Shown: positions 49,066 through 58,887, counted from the first letter of the stretch. The stretch: 64,000 bases of DNA from Cognatishimia sp. SS12 (GCF_028369055.1 NZ_JAQNCZ010000001.1:620001-684000); one strand, 5' to 3'. Made by a program: numbers and translations. The notes: generated from the letters alone by a model not told the origin.

Positions 49066-50546
49066 TAGTCATACTGCTCCCGGTATTTGCGCACGATATA
49101 CAGCGCGACGACGTTCAGGCAGAGCGTCAAGATAAAGAGGGTCATGCCAAGCGCAAAGGCGACCAGCGCTTCGGGCGAGGCAAAGTCACTGTCCCCGGTC
49201 AGCTGCGACACGATCTTGGCGGTCACGGTTGTCATGGCTTCAAAGGGATTAAGGCTGAGCCGCGCGGCGGCCCCTGCCCCCAGCACCACGATCATGGTTT
49301 CACCGATGGCGCGCGAGGCGGCCAGCAGGATCGCGCCCACGATGCCCGGCAATGCGGCGGGAATGATCACTTGGCGGATGGTTTCTGATCGCGTCGCTCC
49401 CAGCCCATAAGACCCGTCGCGCAGCGACTGTGGGACGGCGTTGATAATGTCATCGGACAGCGAGGACACAAAGGGGATCAGCATGATGCCCATCACGATA
49501 CCGGCGGTCATCACCGCGCGGCCGCCACCCTGCCAGTTCACACCCAGCCAGCCGCCTTCACCGAAGATGTCCACCAGCAGCGGACCCACGGTTAGCAGCG
49601 CAAACAGACCGTAAACGATGGTCGGGATACCCGCGAGAATTTCCAGCATGGGCTTGGCAAATGCGCGCACTTTTGGCGACGCATATTCAGACAGGTAAAT
49701 CGCTGCGAACAGCCCGACTGGGATCGCAACCGCCAACGCAACGATGGAAATATAGAACGTGCCCCAAAGCAATGGGATCACACCCAGAGAGGAGGAACCG
49801 CCGCGCCCAGAAAAGCTGGGAGCCCATTCAACGCCGAATAGGAAATCCCAGGCGTTATAGAGGCGGAAAAATTCAACGGTGTTGAACACCAGCGATAGGA
49901 TAATGCCAATGGTTGTCAGGATCGCGATTGAGGCTGCCGCAATCAACAGCGCGCGTATGCCGCGCTCTACCACGTTGCGCGCCCGGAAGAGCGGCTTGGT
50001 TTCAACAACACCCCAGGCCAGTCCGGCCGCTGATACCGCCAAGACAAGAATGGTCATCAACAGAGTGCCAGAGGCCACCAATTCATTGGTGCGCTGCGCG
50101 GCAAGAATAACCGTTCCGCTGAGGTTGGATGTCACGATCTGACCCGCGTCTTTCAGACGCTGCGTGAACTCGGCAACGTCGGCGCGGCCATCTTCGGCCA
50201 TCTCGCGCGACATCGTCCCATCGGCCACAGCATTGCGAATGCCTTCTGCAGTCCGGTTCACTTCGGCCATCACAAGACCAATGCTCGCGCCTTCGTCAAT
50301 CTCTGAGGCCGGGATCATCGACGCGACGGTCCGATCAATAATCAAAGGTTGCGCCAGCAGCCAGATGACCATGATACCAAAGGCCGGTACGATGATCTTC
50401 ATCAGGACGTTCGCGCCGTAATATGACGGCAGTGAATGCAGATCACGCGAGTTCCCGCCAGCGCCGGCGAGAGCACGAGACCGCCCCAGGAAATAACCGA
50501 CCGCCGCCAAGGCGAAGACGATTAAGACGAGCCAAGATAAAGGCAT
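49065..50546 (-). CDS. pstC: Phosphate ABC transporter permease PstC
   Basis: 493 residues from ATG 50546 (MPLSWLVLIVFALAAVG, GGGG upstream); the longer frame reaches into the pstS-pstC gap. As in PstA there is a large insert after the first TM pair (about 80-190). Permease loop SYGLGATRSETIRQVIIPAA, and IVSQLTGDSDFASPEALVAF is typical. Preceded by a terminator-like stem that lowers its expression relative to pstS. Confidence 0.95.
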   Translation of the reverse strand: MPLSWLVLIVFALAAVGYFLGRSRALAGAGGNSRDLHSLPSYYGANVLMKIIVPAFGIMVIWLLAQPLIIDRTVASMIPASEIDEGASIGLVMAEVNRTAEGIRNAVADGTMSREMAEDGRADVAEFTQRLKDAGQIVTSNLSGTVILAAQRTNELVASGTLLMTILVLAVSAAGLAWGVVETKPLFRARNVVERGIRALLIAAASIAILTTIGIILSLVFNTVEFFRLYNAWDFLFGVEWAPSFSGRGGSSSLGVIPLLWGTFYISIVALAVAIPVGLFAAIYLSEYASPKVRAFAKPMLEILAGIPTIVYGLFALLTVGPLLVDIFGEGGWLGVNWQGGGRAVMTAGIVMGIMLIPFVSSLSDDIINAVPQSLRDGSYGLGATRSETIRQVIIPAALPGIVGAILLAASRAIGETMIVVLGAGAAARLSLNPFEAMTTVTAKIVSQLTGDSDFASPEALVAFALGMTLFILTLCLNVVALYIVRKYREQYD

Positions 50547-50581
50547 GCGCACCCCAAGAGTTATCGTTGAATTCAAAAAGG

Positions 50582-50609
50582 AAAAAGGAGCGGCGCTAAT
50601 CACCGCCCC
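50582..50609 (-). terminator. Attenuating terminator between pstS and pstC
   Basis: On the minus strand GGGGCGG pairs with CCGCTCC (one G-T pair) over a 9-base loop, followed by TTTTTCCTTTTT. It starts 24 bases after the pstS stop. Explains high pstS and lower transporter expression, as commonly seen for substrate-binding proteins. Confidence 0.75.
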
Positions 50610-50632
50610 TTCCTATCACCCCAGTGTGGGGC

Positions 50633-51664
50633 TTAGTTCATCATTGCGCCTTCAGCGTCAACATTGGCCTGGGTTTCTGCCAGAGCTGGATCAGAGACCA
50701 GACCGTATTGTGCCAGAGGGCCATCTGGGCCGGCCAGTTCGTCAGAGATGAAGAACTGAGCGTATTCTTTCAGGCCAGGAATAACGCCGATGTGTGCTTT
50801 CTTCACGTAGAAGAACAATGGGCGAGACACTGGGTATTCGCCGGTTGCGATGGTTTCAGTGGAAGGTGCAACACCCGCCATTGTCGCAACTTTCAGCTTG
50901 TCGGTGTTGTTCTCGTAGAACGCCAGGCCGAAGACGCCGATGCCGTTTGCGTTTGCATCGATGGAGGCCAGAGTTTCAGTGTAGTCACCGTCGATGTCGA
51001 CTGCGCGGCCATCAGCCATCACTTCCAGACATGCATCTTCTGCGTCGTCTTCGGACATGCCGCCAGCAATCATCGCTGCCATTGCGCCAGTGGCTTCACA
51101 GCCTGCTGCAACAACTTTTTCTTCGAACACTTCACGGGTACCGTGCTTGGTGCCTGGGATGAAGGCCAGGATGTCTTCTGCTGGCAGATCAGCGTTGAAG
51201 TCAGACCATTTGGTGTGTGGGTTGTCGACCAGCTCGCCGTCTACCATGACTTTTGGTGCCAGCGCGTTGAAGATGTCAGACTGGGTGAAAGCAGTATATG
51301 CTGGGCCGTCTTTTTGGGACGCGAACACGATGCCGTCATACCCGATGCGCACTTCGATGATCTCGGTGACGCCGTTTTCAGCACATGCTTTGATTTCTTT
51401 TTCACGGATTTTGCGGGAAGCGTTCGCAACGTCGGTGTGCTGGGTGCCAACACCTTGGCAGAAACGCTTCAGACCTGCAGAAGAACCGCCGGATTCAACA
51501 ACTGGCGTTGGGAAGTCGGTGTTTTCGCCGAATGCCTCAGCAACGATGGATGCGTATGGCAGAACGGTCGAAGACCCGGCAACTTGCACTTGGTCGCGTG
51601 CAGCAGCAGAGGTGGCAGCAACGGCAGCGATCGCCAGTGCGGAAGCGGTCAGTTTGACAGACAT
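50633..51664 (-). CDS. pstS: Periplasmic phosphate-binding protein PstS
   Basis: 343 residues. Signal peptide MSVKLTASALAIAAVAATSAAA. Phosphate-binding loops: AGSSTVLPYASIV, SGGSSAGLKRFCQGVG, and GTKHGTREVFEEKVV. Delivers phosphate to PstC-PstA. A PHO box about 80-110 bases upstream indicates direct PhoB control; its codon use is visibly biased as for a highly expressed gene. Confidence 0.96.
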   Translation of the reverse strand: MSVKLTASALAIAAVAATSAAARDQVQVAGSSTVLPYASIVAEAFGENTDFPTPVVESGGSSAGLKRFCQGVGTQHTDVANASRKIREKEIKACAENGVTEIIEVRIGYDGIVFASQKDGPAYTAFTQSDIFNALAPKVMVDGELVDNPHTKWSDFNADLPAEDILAFIPGTKHGTREVFEEKVVAAGCEATGAMAAMIAGGMSEDDAEDACLEVMADGRAVDIDGDYTETLASIDANANGIGVFGLAFYENNTDKLKVATMAGVAPSTETIATGEYPVSRPLFFYVKKAHIGVIPGLKEYAQFFISDELAGPDGPLAQYGLVSDPALAETQANVDAEGAMMN

Positions 51665-51741
51665 TAATATAACTCCTGAGTGTCCAAGCCGCTGATTGAT
51701 GCGGCCTCGGCGCCGAATTACGGGCTACGCGCAAAGCTTTT

Positions 51742-51770
51742 GTGACACCAATGTAACGCTATTATGACAG
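51742..51770 (-). promoter_or_regulatory. Pho box of the pstS promoter, three repeats
   Basis: On the minus strand CTGTCAT, GCGTTAC and GTGTCAC are spaced exactly 11 bases apart; the outer two are near-perfect PhoB half sites and the middle one is weaker. The known Pho box is built of such 11-base direct repeats. Lies between the phoR stop and the pstS start, so pstSCAB-phoU-phoB can be induced apart from phoR. Confidence 0.82.
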
Positions 51771-51793
51771 CAGGCAGGACGCAGCGATTTTTC

Positions 51794-52831
51794 TTATTCG
51801 ACAGGCAAAAAAATCGAAAAAACACTGCCCTTTCCGACAACGCTTTCGATTTTCATCCGCCCGCGATGACGCGCGACGATGTGTTTGACGATCGCAAGAC
51901 CCAAGCCGGTGCCGCCCATCTCGCGCGACCTGTGGGAATCGATGCGATAGAACCGTTCGGTCAGCCGCGGCAGATGCACCTCATCGATGCCCGGCCCGGT
52001 GTCCTGTATCGCGATGCGTACCGCGTCTTTGCGCAAAGAGGGATCGCGCGCCAAGGGATGCATGCTGATTGTGACTGTCCCCTCACCGCCATCGGCCCCG
52101 CCGTATTTCAGTGCGTTTTCAATCAGGTTGATAAAGACCTGCATCAGCTGATCGCGATCGCCGGGCACCACAATCGGCACCTGTGGCGCGTCAAACAGAA
52201 TGCTCTGGCCCCGATCCTGCGCAACTTCGCCGAGGTTACGGATAACCGTTGCGATCAGCTCCACCAGGTCCACAGGTTCGGTTGGGCGCATGCGAGCGTC
52301 TTCTTCAACGCGGCTCAGAGACAGAAGATCGCCCACAAGTCGGTTCATCCGGCTGGCTTCGGTTGCCATGATGCTGAGAAACCGTTCTCGCGCATTGGCA
52401 TCGTCCTTGGCCGGACCGCGCAGGGTTTCAATGAACCCCAGCAGCGCGGTGAGCGGTGTTTTTAATTCATGGCTGACATTGGCCACAAATTCGCGGCGAA
52501 TCTCTCCGGCCTGCTGCAGCTGCGTGACGTCCTGAAAGCAAGCCATGACCCCGCCGCCATCGGCGATCTTTACAAAGGAACAGGTCACTTCATAGCGCGT
52601 TTCCTGCGACCCATCCGTGTGGACATAAATCGCGTGCTGGGTTTCGCGGCTCCGCAGGCACTTTTCAATCGCGGCGCTGAAGCCTGGTTGGCGAAAGACC
52701 AGAATAAAGGTGCGGTTCTCGCCGGCATTCGGTTTGATCGCCAAAGCACGCGCATTCGCCCCTTGGATACGCGCGTCCATTCCGATGAAGACCGCGGGCA
52801 GCGGCACCGCATCCAGCATGGATTGTATCAT
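51794..52831 (-). CDS. phoR: Phosphate regulon sensor kinase PhoR, apparently without membrane segment
   Basis: 345 residues. PAS-like domain at about 5-105, then HisKA with VANVSHELKTPLTALLGF (His121), N box NLIENALKYGG, G1 IQDTGPGID and G2 GGTGLGLAIVKHI. Unlike E. coli PhoR there is no N-terminal hydrophobic stretch; the protein starts MIQSMLDAVPLPAVF and only 23 bases separate it from the next gene, so no room for one. Likely cytosolic and dependent on PhoU/PstB for signal. Same strand as pstS. Confidence 0.9.
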   Translation of the reverse strand: MIQSMLDAVPLPAVFIGMDARIQGANARALAIKPNAGENRTFILVFRQPGFSAAIEKCLRSRETQHAIYVHTDGSQETRYEVTCSFVKIADGGGVMACFQDVTQLQQAGEIRREFVANVSHELKTPLTALLGFIETLRGPAKDDANARERFLSIMATEASRMNRLVGDLLSLSRVEEDARMRPTEPVDLVELIATVIRNLGEVAQDRGQSILFDAPQVPIVVPGDRDQLMQVFINLIENALKYGGADGGEGTVTISMHPLARDPSLRKDAVRIAIQDTGPGIDEVHLPRLTERFYRIDSHRSREMGGTGLGLAIVKHIVARHRGRMKIESVVGKGSVFSIFLPVE

Positions 52832-52854
52832 GTGACTGCCCTGCCCCTATTTGC

Positions 52855-53376
52855 TTAGATCTTGATGAGCCCGGCGCGAAAACGCCGCATGTTGGCCTGA
52901 TAGTTCAACGCGCTTTTGCGCAGCCCCTCGATGGCCCCAGCATCTAGCTGGCGCACCACTTTGCCCGGTGCCCCCATCACCAAGGACCCATCTGGGATCT
53001 CTTTGCCTTCGGTGATCAGCGCCCCGGCCCCGATCAGGCAGTTCCTGCCGATCTTGGCCCCGTTGAGCACGGTTGCCCCCATACCGATCAGGCTGTTGTC
53101 GCCGATGGTGCAGCCATGCAGCATCGCCTTGTGGCCCACGGTGCAGCCCGCCCCCACGACCAGCGGATAGCCCATGTCAGTATGCATCACGGTGTTTTCC
53201 TGAACATTGGAGCCATCGCCAATCAGGATCTGCTCATTGTCGCCGCGCAATGTGCAGCCAAACCAGACCGAGGCCCCGGGCGAAACCACGATGTCACCAA
53301 TCAGGTTGGCATCGGGTGCCACCCAGCTGTCAGCGGCGATCTGCGGCGAGACGCCATCCAGCGCATAAAGCGTCAT
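52855..53376 (-). CDS. Gamma-carbonic-anhydrase-like hexapeptide protein
   Basis: 173 residues. Left-handed beta-helix: repeats such as [16 protein letters not shown] and [15 protein letters not shown]. Putative zinc His ligands in NTVMHTDMG and [11 protein letters not shown]. Same family as YrdA/PaaY; catalytic carbonic anhydrase activity is not certain in this branch. Overlaps the gmk start by four bases. Confidence 0.9.
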   Translation of the reverse strand: MTLYALDGVSPQIAADSWVAPDANLIGDIVVSPGASVWFGCTLRGDNEQILIGDGSNVQENTVMHTDMGYPLVVGAGCTVGHKAMLHGCTIGDNSLIGMGATVLNGAKIGRNCLIGAGALITEGKEIPDGSLVMGAPGKVVRQLDAGAIEGLRKSALNYQANMRRFRAGLIKI

Positions 53377-54014
53377 GTGTCGTCCTCAAACTCGGTCTGA
53401 AGCCGGCGCACATGCTCCACCAGATGTGGCTGCTGAAGACGGCGCAGACGGGTCGCGGTCACGATGTCTTTCAGATCCTGTTCGGTCTTTTCAAGATCAT
53501 CGTTGATCAGCACATAATCATAGCTGCCCCAGTGGCTGATTTCATCCCAGCTTTTGAGCATGCGTTTGCTGATCGTTTCAGCGCTGTCTTGATTGCGGCT
53601 TTCCAGGCGGCGGCGCAACTCTCGGATCGAGGGTGGCAGGATAAAAATCGACAGCGTATGCGCGCCCAGGGCCGAGTTGCGGATCTGCTGCGCACCCTGC
53701 CAGTCGATGTCAAAGAGAACATCTTTGCCGCCATCGATCGCGGCTTCGACCGGGCCGCGCGGCGAACCGTAGAAATTGCCAAAGACATGGGCATGTTCCA
53801 GCATGCCATCCTGCGCCACTTGGTGTTTGAAGGCGTCGGCGCTCATGAAATGGTAGTCCTGACCATCCACTTCGCCCGGACGAGGGCTGCGCGTGGTGGC
53901 CGAAACGGAAAAGGCAATCGTCGGATCCCAGCTACGCAAGCGCTTGGACAGGGTCGATTTCCCCGCGCCGGACGGCGAAGAAAGGATGATCAAGAGGCCA
54001 CGACGGTTTTGCAT
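53373..54014 (-). CDS. gmk: Guanylate kinase
   Basis: 213 residues. Converts GMP to GDP. P-loop [18 protein letters not shown]-binding [19 protein letters not shown] and HFMSADAF region, lid [15 protein letters not shown]. Start ATG 54014 has a good site within the YicC-family gene spacer (3 bases). Commonly linked with yicC in bacteria, as here. Confidence 0.96.
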   Translation of the reverse strand: MQNRRGLLIILSSPSGAGKSTLSKRLRSWDPTIAFSVSATTRSPRPGEVDGQDYHFMSADAFKHQVAQDGMLEHAHVFGNFYGSPRGPVEAAIDGGKDVLFDIDWQGAQQIRNSALGAHTLSIFILPPSIRELRRRLESRNQDSAETISKRMLKSWDEISHWGSYDYVLINDDLEKTEQDLKDIVTATRLRRLQQPHLVEHVRRLQTEFEDDT

Positions 54015-54017
54015 GTC

Positions 54018-54908
54018 TTATTCCACGTTTTGTACTTGTTCGCGCATTTGTTCGATTGCAGCTTTCAGATCAAGCCCCACCTGCGTCAGGGCGATGTTTT
54101 GCGCCTTTGAGCACAGCGTATTGGCCTCGCGGTTGAACTCCTGCATCAGAAAATCAAGCTTGCGGCCAATGGGGCTGCCTTGGGCCATCAGATCGCGCGC
54201 CGCTGCAACATGGGCGCGCAGCCGGTCTATTTCTTCGGTGACGTCCGCCTTGACCACAAGCACGGCCAATTCCTGCGCCAGTCGCTGTTCGCTCTGCCCT
54301 TCGGTGTTGTCGATCAGGGTTTGCAGATTGCTGCGCAGTGTGGCGGCCATCTCATCTTTGCGGGCCTCGGCGACCTTGGCGGCCTGATCGGTCAGCGCAG
54401 CAATGGCCGCGATTTGCTCTGCCAGAACCGTTTCGAGCGCTGCGCCTTCTTTGGCGCGCATATCGGTAAAGCTATCGATCAGCGCCGGGATCTCCGTTAG
54501 GATCGCGGTGCGCAGCGGGGCGGTATCCGCATCGCTTTGGGCCACATCCATCACACCGCGCAGGGACAGAATATCCGCGGCGTTGCACGGCGCCAGCGAC
54601 AGGCCTTCGTCCATGGCGCGGGTCTCGATTTGCAATAGCGCGGCCAGCGCCCCGTCGAGCGCGGCGGCATTCAATTGCGGCGCTGCGCTGCTTTCTGTCC
54701 GGCTCACCCGCAGGTTCAGCGCCACCGATCCGCGCACGATCGCCTTGCTCAGCCGCGCGCGCAGCTCAGGTTCCAGCCCTTCAATCCAATCCGGCACCCG
54801 CAGGCGCAGATCCAGCCCTTTGGCATTGACGCTGCGCAGCTCACAAAGCCAGTTATAGTCCTGATGGCTGCCTTTGCTGGCGGCAAAGCCTGTCATTGAT
54901 CGCAACAT
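54018..54908 (-). CDS. YicC/YloC-family endoribonuclease-like protein
   Basis: 296 residues from ATG 54908 (MLRSMTGFAASKGSH), the start of the family; the upstream frame is not needed. N-terminal YicC_N domain with SMTGFA and WLCELRSVNAKGLDLRLRVP; C-terminal DUF1732 with EIDRLRAHVAAARDLMAQ, IGRKLDFLMQEFNREANTLC near the end. E. coli YicC was reported as an endoribonuclease acting on RNAs such as RyhB; role here inferred. Confidence 0.93.
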   Translation of the reverse strand: MLRSMTGFAASKGSHQDYNWLCELRSVNAKGLDLRLRVPDWIEGLEPELRARLSKAIVRGSVALNLRVSRTESSAAPQLNAAALDGALAALLQIETRAMDEGLSLAPCNAADILSLRGVMDVAQSDADTAPLRTAILTEIPALIDSFTDMRAKEGAALETVLAEQIAAIAALTDQAAKVAEARKDEMAATLRSNLQTLIDNTEGQSEQRLAQELAVLVVKADVTEEIDRLRAHVAAARDLMAQGSPIGRKLDFLMQEFNREANTLCSKAQNIALTQVGLDLKAAIEQMREQVQNVE

Positions 54909-55040
54909 GGCGGTGTCCTTCGCTCTTTCCCTAGCACCTAAGACATACCGCAACCTCAGAGCAATGGGCGAGGCGTGAAAACTCGGGGCTGTTAACCAAA
55001 AGCTTCGGATTTTCCCAAGATTTCACTCAAATCGTTTATA

Positions 55041-55055
55041 TTAGGACTCTGTTAA
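55041..55055 (+). promoter_or_regulatory. CtrA-like box before the PAS protein gene
   Basis: TTAG-N7-TTAA (55041-55055), one base off the CtrA consensus TTAA-N7-TTAA, with the right half extended to TTAACC. Another TTAACC lies at 54992-54997. A -10-like TATATT (55037-55042) overlaps. CtrA control is plausible because the CckA kinase is encoded here, but such short motifs arise by chance. Confidence 0.4.
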
Positions 55056-55074
55056 CCACACGGGGACCGCACCG

Positions 55075-55746
55075 ATGAGTCAGACATTGCCACCGCTCCA
55101 GAGCTTGCCAAACCGCCGTTCCCCGGCGTTGACCCCCGTGCTGAAACGGGTGCAGCGCTATTGGTCGGGCCTGCCCGCGCAAAACGGTGTACCGCTGCGC
55201 CGCGATGTAGACCCGCGTGCGCTCGGCGCGGCGCTGCCACATGCTTTCGTACTGGAAAATGCTGCCCCGCGTGCGGCACGCATTCGTGTGTCGGGTGGTG
55301 CAGTCAATGACGCCCTTGGCATGGACCTGCGGGGCCTGCCGGTGAGCTGCCTGTTTGATCCGAACCACCGCGATGGGCTGCCGGTGCTGTTCTCAAAAAC
55401 CTTTGACAAGCAGGCGCAGCTCTCGATGATGCTGGGCTGGGCGGCGTCTTATGAAACGGACCGGCCCATAGCCACGCGGCAATTGGCGGGGCATATGATC
55501 CTCTTGCCGCTGCGGGATGACAGCGGCCGGGTCTCGCGCGCCCTGGGGGCGCTGGTCTATCGTCGCCCGCCGATCCGCGGTGTGGGGCGATTTGTCATGC
55601 TGGATCATGCGGCCCGTCGCGCCGCCGACGCGCGCCCAGAGACCACCGCAGATTTTCCAAAGCTTGTGGTCAACAATGCGATCCCCCAGACGCGCGGGTT
55701 AATCCACGCCGAACCGAACTTGCGCCTGGTGCAATCACATCAATAA
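55075..55746 (+). CDS. PAS_5 (DUF1457-type) domain protein
   Basis: 223 residues, soluble. The PAS-like domain spans about 25-165: WSGLPAQNGVPLRRDVDP, AFVLENAAPRAARIRVSG, DLRGLPVSCLFDPNHRDGL and GHMILLPLRDDSG match the alphaproteobacterial PAS_5 family. No output domain, so it may sense or bind through the PAS fold. Stand-alone gene with own terminator. Regulation possibly by CtrA. Confidence 0.82.
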   Translation: MSQTLPPLQSLPNRRSPALTPVLKRVQRYWSGLPAQNGVPLRRDVDPRALGAALPHAFVLENAAPRAARIRVSGGAVNDALGMDLRGLPVSCLFDPNHRDGLPVLFSKTFDKQAQLSMMLGWAASYETDRPIATRQLAGHMILLPLRDDSGRVSRALGALVYRRPPIRGVGRFVMLDHAARRAADARPETTADFPKLVVNNAIPQTRGLIHAEPNLRLVQSHQ

Positions 55747-55769
55747 CACCATCTAAGATATTGAAAACA

Positions 55770-55795
55770 AAAAGGGCGCTGCAAAGCGCCCTTTT
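55770..55795. terminator. Bidirectional terminator
   Basis: GGGCGCT (55774-55780), loop GCAA, AGCGCCC (55785-55791), with A run before and TTTT after. Lies between the PAS_5 gene and the convergent DAHP synthase gene. Confidence 0.87.
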
Positions 55796-55821
55796 CAAAT
55801 TGTTGAAGATATCTCGAAAAA

Positions 55822-57192
55822 TCAGACCGCTTCGGACAGTTGCGAGTCCCCGCGTAGCGCTGAAAGCTCTTCGGCCACCAAGAACGCCAGTTCCAGCGAT
55901 TGGCTGGCATTGAGGCGCGGGTCACAGGCCGTGTGGTAGCGATCGGACAGATCTTCTTCGGTCACATCGCGCACGCCGCCGGTGCATTCGGTCACATCCT
56001 GGCCGGTCATCTCAAAATGTACGCCGCCCGGAATGGTGCCTTCGGCTTTGTGGACCGCAAAGAATTCCTGCACCTCGCGCAGCACGCTTTCAAATGGGCG
56101 GGTCTTGTAGCCGGTCGCCGATTTGATGGTATTGCCATGCATCGGATCACAGGTCCAAAGCACATTTGCGCCCTCTTCCTGCACGGTCTTGATCAGGCGC
56201 GGCAGATGATCGCCCACGCTGCCCGCACCAAAGCGCGCAATCAGAGTCAGGCGGCCGGCCTCATTCTCTGGGTTCAGTTTTTCCAGCAGCACCTTGAGGT
56301 CCTCGGCCGTCGTGGTTGGACCACATTTCAGACCAATCGGGTTCTGGACCCCGCGCAGGAATTCGACATGGGCACCATCGGGCTGGCGTGTCCGGTCGCC
56401 GATCCACAGCATGTGGCCCGACCCGGCAAGCCATTTGCCCGAAGTCGAATCCAGTCGCGTCAGCGCCTCTTCATATTCCAGCAGCAGCCCTTCGTGGCTG
56501 GTGTAGAAATTCACCGTGTGCAAGGCATGCGACAGGTTGCTGTTAACCCCGGCGGCCGACATGAAATCAAGCGCATCGCTGATACGTTCGGCCATGGCGC
56601 GATATTTCGCGGCATTCTCTCGCTCGGTAAAGCCAAGCGTCCAGGAATGAACCTGATGCACATCCGCATAGCCCCCGGTGCTAAAAGCCCGCAGGAGGTT
56701 TAGCGTCGCTGCCGCCTGAGTATAGGCCTGCAGCATTTTCTCCGGGTTCGGAATGCGCGACTCGGCGGTGAAATCCAGATCGTTGATGATATCGCCACGG
56801 TAGCTGGGCAGCTCAACGCCATTCACCGTCTCGGTCGGGGCCGAGCGCGGTTTGGCGAATTGACCCGCCATCCGGCCAACTTTGACCACAGGCACTTTGG
56901 CACCATAGGTCAGCACCATGGCCATCTGCAGCATCACTTTGAACGTGTCGCGGATCTGATCTGCATTGAACTGCTGGAAGGATTCCGCGCAGTCGCCGCC
57001 TTGCAGCAAAAAGGCCTCGCCGCGAGACGCAGCCCCAAGTTTTGCCTTCAAGCTGCGCGCTTCGCCAGCAAAGACCAAGGGCGGATAGCTTGCGACCTTG
57101 GCTTCTACTGCCTTCAGCGCCGCGTCATCCGTATAGTCAGGCATCTGAACTCGGGGCTTTGCGCGCCAGTCAGATTTTTGCCAGTCTGCCAT
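55822..57192 (-). CDS. Class II DAHP synthase
   Basis: 456 residues from ATG 57192 ([19 protein letters not shown]), with GGAG upstream; the longer frame reaches into the AT-rich leader. First enzyme of the shikimate pathway, joining PEP and erythrose-4-phosphate. Plant/Mycobacterium-type class II features: [59 protein letters not shown] and [18 protein letters not shown]. Feedback sites cannot be read. Single gene. Confidence 0.95.
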   Translation of the reverse strand: MADWQKSDWRAKPRVQMPDYTDDAALKAVEAKVASYPPLVFAGEARSLKAKLGAASRGEAFLLQGGDCAESFQQFNADQIRDTFKVMLQMAMVLTYGAKVPVVKVGRMAGQFAKPRSAPTETVNGVELPSYRGDIINDLDFTAESRIPNPEKMLQAYTQAAATLNLLRAFSTGGYADVHQVHSWTLGFTERENAAKYRAMAERISDALDFMSAAGVNSNLSHALHTVNFYTSHEGLLLEYEEALTRLDSTSGKWLAGSGHMLWIGDRTRQPDGAHVEFLRGVQNPIGLKCGPTTTAEDLKVLLEKLNPENEAGRLTLIARFGAGSVGDHLPRLIKTVQEEGANVLWTCDPMHGNTIKSATGYKTRPFESVLREVQEFFAVHKAEGTIPGGVHFEMTGQDVTECTGGVRDVTEEDLSDRYHTACDPRLNASQSLELAFLVAEELSALRGDSQLSEAV

Positions 57193-57281
57193 TGTCTTTA
57201 CTCCGGTTAACAATATTCGATGATACACGAGGTATCGGTAGAGGTGGAACCATATGCAATTTGGCGGCAGTGGCCATAGGC

Positions 57282-57300
57282 AAAAACCACCAAATGGTAG
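57282..57300 (-). terminator. Weak terminator after the PQQ dehydrogenase gene
   Basis: On the minus strand CTACC-ATTT-GGTGG (one G-T pair) followed by TTTTTG. Short stem, but in the right place 75 bases past the gene end. Confidence 0.4.
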
Positions 57301-57374
57301 AAAATTGCCGAAATTCGCTGCTGCGCGATGGCAAATACCCGTCACATGCCGATCCCGGCAAGGATAGTATTGGC

Positions 57375-58490
57375 CTATTGTGACAGGCGAAAGACGGCGC
57401 CGCGGTCTTCGGAAATGAACCAGATGCTGCCATCCGGCGCCTCACGAATGTCGCGCACGCGCTTGGTCTCTGGCATTTTCAGCGCTTCGACTTCACGCAG
57501 GGTGTTGCCAGACAGCCTTGAAATATAATCAAACTTCAGACTGCCCACAAAAATATCGCCGCGCCAATCCGGAAACATGCTGCCCTGGTAGATCATCATA
57601 CCCGAGGGGGCGATGGACGGGTCCCAATAGTGTTCAGGCTGCAAGAGGCCGGGTTTGGCGGTGCCTTCGCCAATTGTGCCACCCGAATAATGGCGGCCAT
57701 AGGCAATTACCGGCCAGCCATAATTGCCCCCTTTGGTGATCTTGTTGACCTCATCGCCGCCCCGCGCGCCATGTTCCACAGCCCAGAGCTGCCCGCGCGA
57801 ATCCAGCGCCATGCCTTGCGGGTTGCGGTGGCCAAAGCTCCAGATTTCTGCGGCGGCCCCTGGCCTATCAGCCAAAGGGTTGCCCGGCGCTGGCGCGCCC
57901 GCGCGGGTGATTTTCAGGATGCTGCCATTATGGCGCGCAAGATCCTGCGCAGAGGGCCTGTCGCCGCGGTCGCCCACGGTCACGAAGAGATGGCCGTCCG
58001 GGGCCTCAACAAGGCGGCTGCCAAAATGCCGCCCCCCGCTGGAGCCGGGCGCAATTTCAAAGATGATCTGCACATCCCGCAGACGTGCTGCCGCCAGATC
58101 CAGCCGCGCGCGCGCCACTGCGGTGCCGCTGCCGCCGGGCTGACGTTTGCTGAGGGTCATAAAGATTTGCGCGCTTTGCGCAAAATCGCGCGGCACCAGC
58201 ACATCAAGCAGCCCGCCTTGCCCACTGTCCGCCACATCAGGCACACCGGCGATGCGCTGTTTGCTGCCATCCTTCTCAACCCGGTACAGACGCCCGCGCC
58301 GCTCTGTCACCAGAAAACTGCCATCCGGCAGGAAGCCCAAGGCCCATGGGGTTTGAAAGCCCGACGCCATGCGTGTCATCGCCAACTGCCCCTGCGAGGT
58401 GGATGCCCCCTGGGCCAATACCGGCGCTGCCAGAGTCGCCGCAGCCACCGCCGCCACAAACCCACGTCGATCCATTTTACCGCCACGCAT
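57375..58490 (-). CDS. PQQ-dependent sugar dehydrogenase (YliI-like), Tat-exported
   Basis: 371 residues from ATG 58490, chosen for GGAGG six bases before it; ATG 58475 is the alternative. Signal [21 protein letters not shown] with a twin-arginine-like RRGF. Six-bladed propeller: [56 protein letters not shown] and [17 protein letters not shown] are hallmark segments. E. coli YliI (Asd) oxidises aldoses with PQQ. No PQQ synthesis genes are in the window. Confidence 0.92.
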   Translation of the reverse strand: MRGGKMDRRGFVAAVAAATLAAPVLAQGASTSQGQLAMTRMASGFQTPWALGFLPDGSFLVTERRGRLYRVEKDGSKQRIAGVPDVADSGQGGLLDVLVPRDFAQSAQIFMTLSKRQPGGSGTAVARARLDLAAARLRDVQIIFEIAPGSSGGRHFGSRLVEAPDGHLFVTVGDRGDRPSAQDLARHNGSILKITRAGAPAPGNPLADRPGAAAEIWSFGHRNPQGMALDSRGQLWAVEHGARGGDEVNKITKGGNYGWPVIAYGRHYSGGTIGEGTAKPGLLQPEHYWDPSIAPSGMMIYQGSMFPDWRGDIFVGSLKFDYISRLSGNTLREVEALKMPETKRVRDIREAPDGSIWFISEDRGAVFRLSQ

Positions 58491-58714
58491 GTCCAGCCTC
58501 CGTGATGTCATTGCTTGATCCTGATATGGGGCAGCACCGCAGATTTTCCACCGCAAGGCGCCATGGAAACAATATGGAACGCCTCGGCATATTGTTGCCC
58601 GAATCAGGTGGTAGGCTTCTTTGCAAGGGTCGGAATAAGGGATCGATCCGAAACGCCGGAGCCCAGAGGCAGGTTTCATAAAGGGGCAACCGGCCGCAGA
58701 TGAGGAGCAGTCAC

Positions 58715-58843
58715 ATGCCAGTATCCATGCAGCAAGACCCAAAGCAAAGCGCCAATAGCACGCGCCAAAGCCCGCCGGAAAAACAGATCGCAGGCAAGCC
58801 CGGCCCGAAAAAACCGATCTTCAGCGATTGGGCCATGATCTGA
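58715..58843 (+). CDS. Candidate 42-residue protein
   Basis: ATG 58715 to TGA 58841-58843, with AGGAG eight bases before the start. Product MPVSMQQDPKQSANSTRQ... then PPEKQIAGKPGPKKPI and SDWAMI at the C-terminus; Gln/Pro/Lys-rich, probably disordered. It fills a 397-base gap between divergent genes. Evidence is only the ribosome site and intact frame; could be chance. Confidence 0.4.
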   Translation: MPVSMQQDPKQSANSTRQSPPEKQIAGKPGPKKPIFSDWAMI

Positions 58844-58887
58844 GCCAAAGGATTGGATGCCGCGCAGCGCGCTGATATGATCGCGCC

